The notes beneath the pieces are model-generated. The model was not told the origin of the DNA. It was given only the letters and a program-made list of their open reading frames with translations, and ran no database searches. From Erythrobacter sp. (GTDB lineage: Bacteria; Pseudomonadota; Alphaproteobacteria; Sphingomonadales; Sphingomonadaceae), in contig CP073261.1 of the NCBI GenBank assembly GCA_019739335.1, positions 1,432,818 to 1,496,817 of the forward strand: a stretch of 64,000 nucleotides of DNA, read 5' to 3'. The position numbers were made by a program, and so were the translations under genes. How positions within the stretch are numbered: the first letter of the stretch is position 1; every line of letters starts with the position of its first letter. Positions 7,737 to 15,070 of the stretch are shown in pieces.

Positions 7737-8659
7737 GGCATCGGACCGACAAACAGCAGCGGATCGAGCCGCGCGAGATGCCACTTGATGCTCCAATGCA
7801 GGTGCGGCCCGGTCACGCGCCCGGTCGCGCCCACCAGCCCGATCCGCTCACCCTGCCGCACGCGCTGGCCTTGGGTCACGAAAATCTCCGAGGCATGGAG
7901 GAAGGCGCTGTTCAGGCCCGCGCCGTGATCGATGATGATGAGATGGCCTTCGAGGCTATAGGGCTCTGTGGCGGCCAGCGTTACCACGCCATCGGCGGGC
8001 GCAACGAAGGGCGTGCCCGCCCCCGGCGCGATGTCGAGCCCCGAATGATAGGCACCCGGTTCACCCTGGTAGACCCGCTGCGAACCGAACCGGCCTGAAA
8101 TTCGCCCCGTCACCGGCCAGATGAAGTCCTGCCGCCAGCCGTCGGAAGGCGAATTGGCGGTACGGGCAATCCAGATCGCATCCAGTTCCGGCTGCCGGCG
8201 GCGCATGAAGGCTTCGCTAGACACGCCGCCGGGGCGGGCCGGGGTGTTGATCCGCTCGATCTGCCAGGCGCGCGGGGACACGGTCAGCGGGCTGCGGATC
8301 ACCCGCCCGTCGGCAAGCGTGGCTTCGAGTTCGGCGCTCGGCCCGGCATCGCGGTCAAAGGCAGCGAAAAAGCGCCCTTCGCTATCGAAGGTAAGCTCCT
8401 GCTCGCCCAGTCGCGCCGAGACCGTGCCGCCGGGAACCTGCCCGCGCAGCCAGCCGCCCTGGGTCAGTTCGCCATCGTAGAGGAATGTGCTGGGACCCGG
8501 CGGTTGCAGGCTTGGCGTGGGAGCGGGTGCGGGTGCGGGAGTAGCGACGGGCTGGACCACTTCGGCAGGTGGCCGCACCTCGGCTGCGGGCGGCACTACC
8601 GCACACCCGCCCAGAAGCGCCACCAATCCTGCAATCACACCAATCCGCAAACCGGTCAC
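7733..8659 (-). CDS. M23-family metallopeptidase, lipoprotein
   Basis: The GTG at 8659 overlaps the stop of the DUF2093 gene and yields 308 residues with a lipoprotein signal (VTGLRIGVIAGLVALLGGC), lipobox LGGC. A proline-rich linker (about 25-60) and a beta domain precede the C-terminal peptidase M23 (LytM) domain. That domain shows YHSGLDIAPGAGTPFVAPADG and the final GPHLHWSIKWH with the zinc-binding HxH. Zinc and catalytic residues look intact, so it is probably an active peptidoglycan endopeptidase at the envelope. The reading frame is open to 8890, but that extension has no signal sequence and overlaps the DUF2093 gene, so it was rejected. Confidence 0.9.
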   Translation of the reverse strand: MTGLRIGVIAGLVALLGGCAVVPPAAEVRPPAEVVQPVATPAPAPAPTPSLQPPGPSTFLYDGELTQGGWLRGQVPGGTVSARLGEQELTFDSEGRFFAAFDRDAGPSAELEATLADGRVIRSPLTVSPRAWQIERINTPARPGGVSSEAFMRRRQPELDAIWIARTANSPSDGWRQDFIWPVTGRISGRFGSQRVYQGEPGAYHSGLDIAPGAGTPFVAPADGVVTLAATEPYSLEGHLIIIDHGAGLNSAFLHASEIFVTQGQRVRQGERIGLVGATGRVTGPHLHWSIKWHLARLDPLLFVGPMP

Positions 8660-8868
8660 CGCGCGTCGAGCGCCCGCCGGGTGGAAATGTCCGCGCTGGC
8701 ATAGGCCTCTTGCAAGTCCACGCTCCAGTAGCGCAATTCTTCCAGCGGCACCCGCGCGCCGCTCACCGCGCAGAGCACGAAATGTCCAGGGCGGATCACG
8801 CGGAATCCATTCGGGCCGTAGAGCAGCGTGGCGGGGTTTTCGGAGGAGTTCATCAGCATGGGTGCCAT
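8656..8868 (-). CDS. DUF2093-family small protein
   Basis: The product has 70 residues with the conserved core LYGPNGFRVIRPGHFVLCAVSGARVPLEELRYWSVDLQEAYAS, diagnostic of DUF2093. The function is unknown. Its place directly behind xseA (18-base gap) is common in alphaproteobacteria. The stop overlaps the GTG start of the M23 lipoprotein. Three in-frame Met codons (8868, 8859, 8853) compete as start and no clear ribosome site separates them. Confidence 0.85.
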   Translation of the reverse strand: MAPMLMNSSENPATLLYGPNGFRVIRPGHFVLCAVSGARVPLEELRYWSVDLQEAYASADISTRRALDAR

Positions 8869-8886
8869 TGTAGGGGCTTGGCCCGC

Positions 8887-10341
8887 TCAAAGCAATTTCG
8901 GTTGGCCGCTATCGGGCAAGGCTTCGGCTTTCTTCCGCGGCGAACGTGGGGTATCGCCGGGCGTTGCAGTTATCGAACCGTCGGCGAACTTGATCGCCAG
9001 TAGCGGTTCACGTCCCGCCGTTGCCGCCGCAGTAAGAGGCTTTCCCGCACCATCGAACACCATCGCGTAGCCGCGCGAGAGCGGCCTTTCGGGATGCAAT
9101 TGTTCTGCCAGTCGCGCCAGCACCGCGAACCGCTCGCGCTTCTCGGCGATTGGTCGTGTCACCAGAGCGGGAGCGAACCGCACTGCCGAAAGCCGCATCG
9201 CCGCATCCCGCAGGTTGCGCTCCAGCATCGCAGGAGCAAGCCGCAGCCGACCCAAGGCCTCGCGCCCCAGCGCCGCGCGATCGAGCAAGCCGCGACGCAG
9301 CCGTTCGCCGGCTTCGTCCAGCCGCTGCATCGGCAATTGCAGCAAAGCCTCGCGCGAAGGCATCCGCGCGACCCGCGCGGCCAGCCGTTCGCGCCCAAGA
9401 TCGAGCGGGCGGGCAATGCTCTTGCGCTGGCGCAGGCCCAGTTCGTCGAGCAGGGTCGCCAGTTCGCGCCGTACCGGCACTGCCATTTCCGCCGCCGCAG
9501 TGGGCGTGGGCGCGCGAACATCGGCGGCGAAATCGCACAGCGTGGTGTCGGTCTCGTGCCCCACCGCGCTGATCACCGGGATCGGCGAATCGGCCACCGC
9601 GCGCACCACCGCTTCCTCGTTGAAGGCCCACAGGTCCTCGATTGCCCCGCCCCCGCGCGCGACGATCAGCAGGTCCGGACGCGCGACAGGCCCGCCCGGA
9701 ACAATCGCCCCGAACCCGCGCACCGCGGCCGCGACCTGTGCCGCCGCGCCCTGCCCCTGCACCAGCACCGGCCAGACGATCACATGGGTGGGAAAGCGAT
9801 CCTCCAGCCGGTGGAGAATATCGCGAATCACCGCTCCGGTCGGAGATGTCACCACCCCGATCACCTTCGAAGCGAAGGGCAGGGCGCGCTTGCGGGCCGG
9901 ATCGAACAGCCCCTCGGCCTCGAACCGCTTGCGGTTCTTCTCCAGCAGCGCCAGCAGCGCTCCTTCGCCAGCGATTTCCATTCGCTCGATCACGATCTGG
10001 TACTTGCTGCGCCCCGGAAAGGTGGTCAGCTTGCCGGTGGCGATCACCTCGATGCCGTCTTCCGGCGCGAAGCCCAGCCGCCCCGCCTGCCCCTTCCACA
10101 TCACTCCGTCGAGCACGGCGCCATCGTCCTTCAGGCACATGTAGACATGCCCCGAAGCCGCGCGCTTCACCCCCGAAAGCTCGCCGCGCACGCGGACGAA
10201 GCCGAAACGGTCCTCCACCGTGCGCTTCAGCGCCTGCGAAATCTCGGTAATCGTCAGCGGCACGGCATTGTCGCCATCGCGCCCCTTGGCTACGAGGGCA
10301 CCTGCGTCATCGTCGTCATCGAATGGGGGAAAGCCTGCCAT
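8887..10341 (-). CDS. xseA: exodeoxyribonuclease VII large subunit
   Basis: The product has 484 residues from the ATG at 10341 (MAGFPPFDDDDDAG). It has an N-terminal OB-fold (VRVRGELSGVKRAASGHVYMCLKD), then the XseA catalytic core with GVVTSPTGAVIRDILHRL, a VARGGGAIEDLWAFN motif and SAVGHETDTTLCDFAADVRAPTPTAAAEMA. A long helical region and a basic C-terminal tail follow. With XseB, encoded elsewhere, it degrades single-stranded DNA into oligonucleotides during mismatch repair. The ATG lies in a CATG at 10339-10342 that also holds the start of divergent purD. The frame extends upstream to 10431, but those codons lie over the purD N-terminus. Confidence 0.96.
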   Translation of the reverse strand: MAGFPPFDDDDDAGALVAKGRDGDNAVPLTITEISQALKRTVEDRFGFVRVRGELSGVKRAASGHVYMCLKDDGAVLDGVMWKGQAGRLGFAPEDGIEVIATGKLTTFPGRSKYQIVIERMEIAGEGALLALLEKNRKRFEAEGLFDPARKRALPFASKVIGVVTSPTGAVIRDILHRLEDRFPTHVIVWPVLVQGQGAAAQVAAAVRGFGAIVPGGPVARPDLLIVARGGGAIEDLWAFNEEAVVRAVADSPIPVISAVGHETDTTLCDFAADVRAPTPTAAAEMAVPVRRELATLLDELGLRQRKSIARPLDLGRERLAARVARMPSREALLQLPMQRLDEAGERLRRGLLDRAALGREALGRLRLAPAMLERNLRDAAMRLSAVRFAPALVTRPIAEKRERFAVLARLAEQLHPERPLSRGYAMVFDGAGKPLTAAATAGREPLLAIKFADGSITATPGDTPRSPRKKAEALPDSGQPKLL

Positions 10342-11626
10342 GAATATCCTTGTCCTGGGTTCGGGCGGCCGCGAGCATGCCCTGTGCTGGAAGCTGGCGC
10401 AATCCAGGGCGATCGATAGCGAGGGCGGCACACTCTACGTATCCCCCGGCAATCCCGGCATGGAAGACGTGGCGCGGATCGCGTTGGTCGATGCCCGCAA
10501 GCACGACGAGGTGATCGCTTTCGCCCGCAAGCACGATGTGGGGCTGGTGGTGATCGGCCCCGAAGCGCCGCTGGTGGACGGACTGGCGGACAGCTTGCGC
10601 GAAGCAGGCGTGGCGGTGTTCGGCCCATCCGCAGCGGCGGCGCAGCTCGAAGGCAGCAAGGCCTTCACTAAGGAACTGTGCGAGCGGGCGGGGATCCCCA
10701 CTGCTGCCTTCGTCCGTTGCAAGTCGCTGGAGGAGGCCAAGAAGGCGCTTGGCACCTTTGCCCCGCCCTTCGTGCTGAAGGCCGACGGGCTGGCCGCGGG
10801 AAAGGGCGTGGTGATCGCCGAAAGCGCAGCCCATGCCGAGGAAGCGCTCGAAGACATGTTCGGCGGGGCCTTTGGAGAGGCAGGCGCCGAAGTCGTGATC
10901 GAGGAATTCATGCACGGCGAGGAAGTGAGCCTGTTCGCGCTCACCGATGGCGAGACCGTGATTGCCTTCGGCTCGGCGCAGGATCACAAACGCGTGGGCG
11001 ATGGCGATACCGGCCCCAATACCGGCGGCATGGGTGCCTATTCACCCGCCCCGGTGCTCACCGAAGACTTGCTGGCCGAAGCGATGGAGCGGATCGTCTT
11101 CCCCACCGTGCGGCAGATGAAGGAGGAAGGCACCCCCTATCGCGGAGTGCTCTACGCAGGACTGATGCTGACCGATGCGGGCGTCAAACTGGTCGAATAC
11201 AATTGCCGCTTTGGCGATCCAGAATGCCAGGTGCTGATGCTGCGGCTCGAAAGCGATCTCGCCGAATACATGCTCGCCTGTGCCTACGGCACGTTGGGCA
11301 CGCTCAGCCCGCCGCGCTTCGACCGGGCGACCGCGCTGACAGTGGTGATGGCGGCTGCGGGCTATCCGGGCAAGGTCGAGCCGGGCGCACCCATCGACCT
11401 GTCGCGGGTGGAGCAGGGGGACGATCTCAAGGTCTTCCACGCGGGGACGAAGCTGCTCCACGACGATACGCTGGTGGCGAATGGCGGACGGGTGCTGAAC
11501 GTGACCGCCCTGGGCCGCGATGTGTCGGCAGCACGAGATGCCGCCTATGCTGGCGTGGACGCGGTGGTGTTTCCCGGCGGCTACTGTCGGCGCGATATCG
11601 GCTGGCGGGAGATCGAGCGGGGATGA
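10340..11626 (+). CDS. purD: phosphoribosylamine-glycine ligase (GAR synthetase)
   Basis: The product has 428 residues starting MNILVLGSGGREHALCWKLA, the classic PurD N-terminus. The ATP-grasp core shows FVLKADGLAAGKGVVIAES, EEFMHGEEVSLFALTDG, AQDHKRVGDGDTGPNTGGMGAYSP and LVEYNCRFGDPECQVLM. PurD makes glycinamide ribonucleotide in step two of purine synthesis. The C-terminus ends in GGYCRRDIGWREIERG, slightly diverged from the usual YRRDIGWRAL. Its start codon overlaps that of xseA on the other strand. No other pur gene is adjacent. Confidence 0.97.
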   Translation: MNILVLGSGGREHALCWKLAQSRAIDSEGGTLYVSPGNPGMEDVARIALVDARKHDEVIAFARKHDVGLVVIGPEAPLVDGLADSLREAGVAVFGPSAAAAQLEGSKAFTKELCERAGIPTAAFVRCKSLEEAKKALGTFAPPFVLKADGLAAGKGVVIAESAAHAEEALEDMFGGAFGEAGAEVVIEEFMHGEEVSLFALTDGETVIAFGSAQDHKRVGDGDTGPNTGGMGAYSPAPVLTEDLLAEAMERIVFPTVRQMKEEGTPYRGVLYAGLMLTDAGVKLVEYNCRFGDPECQVLMLRLESDLAEYMLACAYGTLGTLSPPRFDRATALTVVMAAAGYPGKVEPGAPIDLSRVEQGDDLKVFHAGTKLLHDDTLVANGGRVLNVTALGRDVSAARDAAYAGVDAVVFPGGYCRRDIGWREIERG

Positions 11627-11677
11627 GGCGCGGACCTTTTCGCCCGTTCCCTGATCGCCCGTGGAGCGGCGCCCTGC

Positions 11678-12613
11678 TCAGTCGAACAGGCTCGACACGC
11701 TCGATTCGTCGGCAATCCGGCGGATCGCTTCGCCCAGCAGCGGCGCAATCGTGAGCACTCGGATGCGGCTCGATTCCTTGGCCGCTTCGGTCGCCTTGAT
11801 CGTATCTGTGATGACCAGCTCGGTCAGCGCCGAGGAATTCACCCGCGCCACGGCCCCGCCCGACAGCACCCCGTGGGTGATATAGGCAGCGACGCTCTTC
11901 GCGCCCGCATCGAGCAGCGCCTGCGCCGCGTTGCACAGCGTGCCGCCCGAATCGACGATATCGTCGATCAGGATGCAGGCGCGGCCCTTCACGTCGCCGA
12001 TGATGTTCATCACTTCGCTTTCGCCCGGCCGGTCCCGCCGCTTGTCGACAATGGCGAGCGGGGCGTTGTCGAGCCGCTTGGCGAGCGCCCGCGCCCGCAC
12101 CACGCCGCCGACATCGGGGGAGACCACCATCAGTTCCTGCTCGCCGTAGCGCGCCTGGATATCGGCGGCCATGACCGGGGCGGAATAGAGGTTGTCGGTC
12201 GGGATATCGAAGAAGCCCTGGATCTGCCCGGCGTGCAGGTCCACCGCCAGCACCCGGTGTGCGCCTGCTTCGGTAATCAGGTTGGCGACCAGCTTGGCCG
12301 AGATCGGGGTGCGCGGGCCGGGTTTGCGATCCTGCCGGGCATAGCCGAAATAGGGCACCACGGCGGTGATCCGCTTGGCCGAGGCGCGGCGCAGCGCGTC
12401 GATCCCGATCAGCAGTTCCATCAGGTTGTCGTTCGCCGGATAGCTCGTCGACTGGACGATGAACACGTCCTCCCCGCGCACGTTCTCGTGAATCTCGACG
12501 AAGATCTCCTCGTCGGCAAAGCGGCGCATCGAGACATCGGTGAGCGGGACTTCGAGATAGCCGGCAATGGCGCGGGCAAGCGGCAGGTTGGAGTTGCCGG
12601 ACATGATCTTCAT
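11678..12613 (-). CDS. prs: ribose-phosphate pyrophosphokinase
   Basis: The product has 311 residues of class I PRPP synthase, which makes PRPP from ribose 5-phosphate and ATP for purine, pyrimidine, NAD, His and Trp synthesis. Motifs seen are the N-terminal [62 protein letters not shown], the Mg-binding [18 protein letters not shown] and the PRPP loop [18 protein letters not shown]. It converges with purD, from which it is separated by 51 bases. Confidence 0.97.
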   Translation of the reverse strand: MKIMSGNSNLPLARAIAGYLEVPLTDVSMRRFADEEIFVEIHENVRGEDVFIVQSTSYPANDNLMELLIGIDALRRASAKRITAVVPYFGYARQDRKPGPRTPISAKLVANLITEAGAHRVLAVDLHAGQIQGFFDIPTDNLYSAPVMAADIQARYGEQELMVVSPDVGGVVRARALAKRLDNAPLAIVDKRRDRPGESEVMNIIGDVKGRACILIDDIVDSGGTLCNAAQALLDAGAKSVAAYITHGVLSGGAVARVNSSALTELVITDTIKATEAAKESSRIRVLTIAPLLGEAIRRIADESSVSSLFD

Positions 12614-12716
12614 GGCGCGCGAATCCCTTGTGGCGTCTGAGGGGAACGCCCTAGTGGAGCGGCGGGGAAACGCAAATGTGCGGGGGGCGGTTGTCCGCAG
12701 GTGAGGGGGGGCCCGA

Positions 12717-13031
12717 TTATGCTCCGCGTTTTGGGGAGCGTTCGAGGATAAGCTTTACTACCGGCTCGTAGGCTTGATCTGCAAGTAACCCGGTCGAGCT
12801 TCCGATGACGCTTGGCTGACCACAACGAGGGCACTTGGCAGTCCAGCGCCTGGCTCTGTTCTGCTTCGCTATGTCGTTCCATTCATCCAGCCAATCAGTA
12901 ATATCGTTGGCATCAAATCTGGCACAGCAAGACACGCAGCCAGCGACTTCACTTCGCTCGATGTCATGGCGATTGCCCGTTGTATGCCGTCGAACCTCGA
13001 CAAGCACTTCAGCGTCAGTTTTCTGCTTCAT
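12717..13031 (-). CDS. small zinc-ribbon-like protein of unknown function
   Basis: The product has 104 residues. The Cys motifs GCVSCCARF (around 31-38) and [12 protein letters not shown] (around 67-78) form a likely zinc ribbon. They are joined by [11 protein letters not shown] and followed by a C-terminal [14 protein letters not shown] helix. The pattern 'CxxC ... I-DWID ... CPxCG-SVIG' recurs in a scattered bacterial family without known function that I recognise only as hypothetical. By eye the gene is less GC-rich than its neighbours, which hints at transfer. It lies between glpX and prs on the same strand. Confidence 0.7.
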   Translation of the reverse strand: MKQKTDAEVLVEVRRHTTGNRHDIERSEVAGCVSCCARFDANDITDWLDEWNDIAKQNRARRWTAKCPRCGQPSVIGSSTGLLADQAYEPVVKLILERSPKRGA

Positions 13032-13108
13032 TCCGCAAAGTTGCCGAAGTCGACCACGTTCGCAATAGCTTCGGGATCAAGGTCGGGTGTTTGTGCTGAA
13101 GCGACCCC

Positions 13109-14116
13109 CTACCCGATCCGGTGCTCCCCGCGCACCCAGCGCACGGTGCCCGAACTCGCGCGCATTACCACGCTCTCTGTTGTCATCACCCGATCGCCAT
13201 TCGGGCGGCGGATGCGTTTGACGCCGTCGAGCAGCGAGCCGGAGGTTACGCCGGTGGCGGCGAAGATGCAGTCGCCTTTGGCGAGATCGTCCAACTTGTA
13301 GATGCGGTCGAGATCCTCGATCCCCCATTTGTGCGCGCGGCGGCGTTCGTCGTCGTTGCGGAACAGCAGGCGACCATTGAACTGGCCGCCGACGCAGCGC
13401 AGCGCCGCTGCCGCCAGCACGCCTTCGGGCGCGCCGCCGCTGCCCATGTACATGTCTATCGTGGTGTCCTGATCGGTGGTGGCGATCACGCCCGCCACGT
13501 CCCCGTCGCCGATAAGCACTACCCCGCAGCCCAGCCCGCGCAGTTCGGCGATCAGTTCGGCATGGCGCGGCCGGTCGAGCACGCAGACGATGATTTCGGC
13601 GGGATTGACACCCTTGGCCGCAGCTACCGCGCGCACGTTCTCGGTCGGCGTCTTCGCCAGGTCGATCACCCCTTCGGGATAGCCGGGGCCGACCGCGATC
13701 TTGTCCATATAGACATCGGGCGCGTTGAGCAGGCAGCCTTCCTCCGCCGCCGCCAGCACGGCGAGCGCGTTCGGCCCGGCCTTGGCAGTGATGGTGGTGC
13801 CTTCCAAGGGATCGAGCGCGATGTCGATCCTTGGTCCCTTGCCGGGCGCACCGCCGACCTTCTCGCCGATATAGAGCATCGGTGCCTCGTCGCGCTCACC
13901 CTCTCCGATCACCACGGTGCCGTCCATATAGAGCGTATCGAAAGCGCGGCGCATGGCTTCGACGGCGGCGGCATCGGCGGCTTTCTCGTCCCCGCGCCCG
14001 ATCAGTTCGGAAGCGGCAATCGCCGCCGCCTCGGTCACGCGGACCAGTTCCATCACGAGCACGCGATCGAGCACGCTTTCAGTTTTGGGGGTAACAGTGC
14101 CAGTGGGCGAGTTCAT
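13109..14116 (-). CDS. glpX: class II fructose-1,6-bisphosphatase
   Basis: The product has 335 residues from the ATG at 14116 (MNSPTGTVTPKTESVLDR). Class II FBPase motifs are present: VTEAAAIAASELIGRGDEKAADAAAVEAMR, the acidic GEGERDEAPMLYIGEKVG, DPLEGTT (metal site) and the AAATG-like GDCIFAATGVTSGSLL. It hydrolyses fructose 1,6-bisphosphate in gluconeogenesis and, in some lineages, sedoheptulose bisphosphate. The frame is open to 14242, but that extension lies in the inverted-repeat element and has no family similarity. Transcription must begin within or beside that element. Confidence 0.95.
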   Translation of the reverse strand: MNSPTGTVTPKTESVLDRVLVMELVRVTEAAAIAASELIGRGDEKAADAAAVEAMRRAFDTLYMDGTVVIGEGERDEAPMLYIGEKVGGAPGKGPRIDIALDPLEGTTITAKAGPNALAVLAAAEEGCLLNAPDVYMDKIAVGPGYPEGVIDLAKTPTENVRAVAAAKGVNPAEIIVCVLDRPRHAELIAELRGLGCGVVLIGDGDVAGVIATTDQDTTIDMYMGSGGAPEGVLAAAALRCVGGQFNGRLLFRNDDERRRAHKWGIEDLDRIYKLDDLAKGDCIFAATGVTSGSLLDGVKRIRRPNGDRVMTTESVVMRASSGTVRWVRGEHRIG

Positions 14117-14156
14117 GGGTAATTCAGCCTCCAATCCCGAAGTCCCGGCTCGCATA

Positions 14157-14423
14157 GACCCTGTTTCGGTGGGATGGAAGCGTCGGCACGGAGCCGAATA
14201 AGGCCCAGCGATAGGCGCGAGGAGGGAGCCATGCCAAAGCATAGTAACCGACGAGCAACGACGCGCTGGGCCTTATTCGGCCCGCCCCTCCGGGGTCGTG
14301 TCAGGAAATCCGCTGGCGGCGTCGCGCCGCTTGAAGGGGCGGTAAAGCCCCTGCTGCGCGCCGCTCCTATCCAGCGGATTTCCTGACACGATGACGATGC
14401 TTCCATCCCACCGTAACAGGGTC
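14157..14423. repeat. nested inverted-repeat element (three-arm structure) between divergent genes
   Basis: Three sets of long inverted repeats are nested in 267 bases. The outer pair is 14157-14181 with 14399-14423 (25 bases, one mismatch). Inside lie two hairpins: 14193-14210 with 14264-14281 (18 of 18) and 14296-14316 with 14371-14391 (21 of 21). The second encloses a further small hairpin (14335-14340 with 14347-14352). A cruciform, or an RNA with a three-way junction, would result. It starts 40 bases from the glpX start and ends 18 bases before the start of the secreted protein at 14442, so both promoters must sit in or next to it. No reading frame inside looks like a protein. See findings for interpretations. 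Confidence 0.85.
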
Positions 14424-14441
14424 TCGGCAGGGAGTGGGGCA

Positions 14442-14927
14442 ATGTCGAGAATGTTGGCGGCCTTGATTTTTGCCAGCCTTGGCGCAGTTGCCCCGGCTCA
14501 TGCCCAGCAGGTCTATGGCCCCGCCGAGGAATTCGAGGGCGAGGAGGACACTCCCAATCCGCTGCAGGAAATCCAGCCCTGCGAAACGCAGGCGCAGGAG
14601 GAGAATGTCATCCTCGTCTGCCGCGAACTGACCGAATCGGAACGGTATATGTCGCCCTTGCCCAAACCGGTGCAGTCGGACCGGGCAATCATTCCGGGCC
14701 TCACCGATCCGCCGTGCTGGGTGAGCAATCCTGCGGCAGAGGGAACGATGGGCTGCATGCGCTTCGGCTATGTCCCGCCGCCCGCCATTATCGTCGACCT
14801 GACGCAGTTTCCCGAACCGCTGGCCGAAGCCGATGCAGCGCTCGTGAGCGAGGTGGAGGCGGAACCTGACAGTGCGGCGCCAGTCACCGGCGAGCGGGTG
14901 GCGATCGATCTTTCCGAAGAGGAATAG
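14442..14927 (+). CDS. secreted protein of unknown function
   Basis: The product has 161 residues. The signal peptide MSRMLAALIFASLGAVAPAHA ends in an AxA cleavage site. The mature part is acidic, with four Cys (QPCETQ, LVCREL, DPPCWV, MGCMRF) that could form two disulfides and a central ERYMSPLPKP segment. I do not recognise a family. The ATG at 14442 was chosen over the in-frame 14391 because only it gives a clean signal peptide and has a purine-rich site (ggagtgggg) upstream. It interrupts what would otherwise be a hom-glpX minus-strand pair and is bracketed by inverted-repeat elements. Confidence 0.72.
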   Translation: MSRMLAALIFASLGAVAPAHAQQVYGPAEEFEGEEDTPNPLQEIQPCETQAQEENVILVCRELTESERYMSPLPKPVQSDRAIIPGLTDPPCWVSNPAAEGTMGCMRFGYVPPPAIIVDLTQFPEPLAEADAALVSEVEAEPDSAAPVTGERVAIDLSEEE

Positions 14928-14950
14928 AGCGGGTTTAGATCAGGTAGGAC

Positions 14951-15042
14951 CTCACTGCTCCTCCCCCTTAAGGGCGAGGCTGGGTGGGGGTGTACTGTCC
15001 TCTCGATGATGGGACCCCCCACCCCCCTGGGGAGGGGAGTGA
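14951..15042. repeat. imperfect GC-rich palindrome between convergent genes
   Basis: The left arm around 14953-14992 (cactgctcctccccc, then gggtgggggt) pairs with the right arm around 15014-15041 (accccccaccccc, then ggggaggggagtg). There is an unpaired insertion of about a dozen bases in the left arm. It lies between the secreted-protein gene and the end of hom. Sequences of this kind occur as dispersed intergenic palindromes in sphingomonads. It can also serve as a bidirectional transcription end. Confidence 0.6.
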
Positions 15043-15070
15043 ATTTGGCTGAAACTGATAAAATATCGAT

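Noticed and set aside
7284..8098. Two plus-strand frames over the esterase and M23 genes
   Set aside because: Antisense shadows without recognisable features.
13121..14122. 333-codon frame antisense to glpX
   Set aside because: Shadow of a well-supported enzyme gene; no motif.
14174..14386. 70-codon frame inside the three-arm element
   Set aside because: Codons follow the inverted repeats and give an Arg-rich sequence with no similarity; it is not a credible gene.
14157..14423. Retron-like non-coding RNA (nested repeats)
   Set aside because: No reverse transcriptase gene nearby, and the geometry does not match msr-msd.
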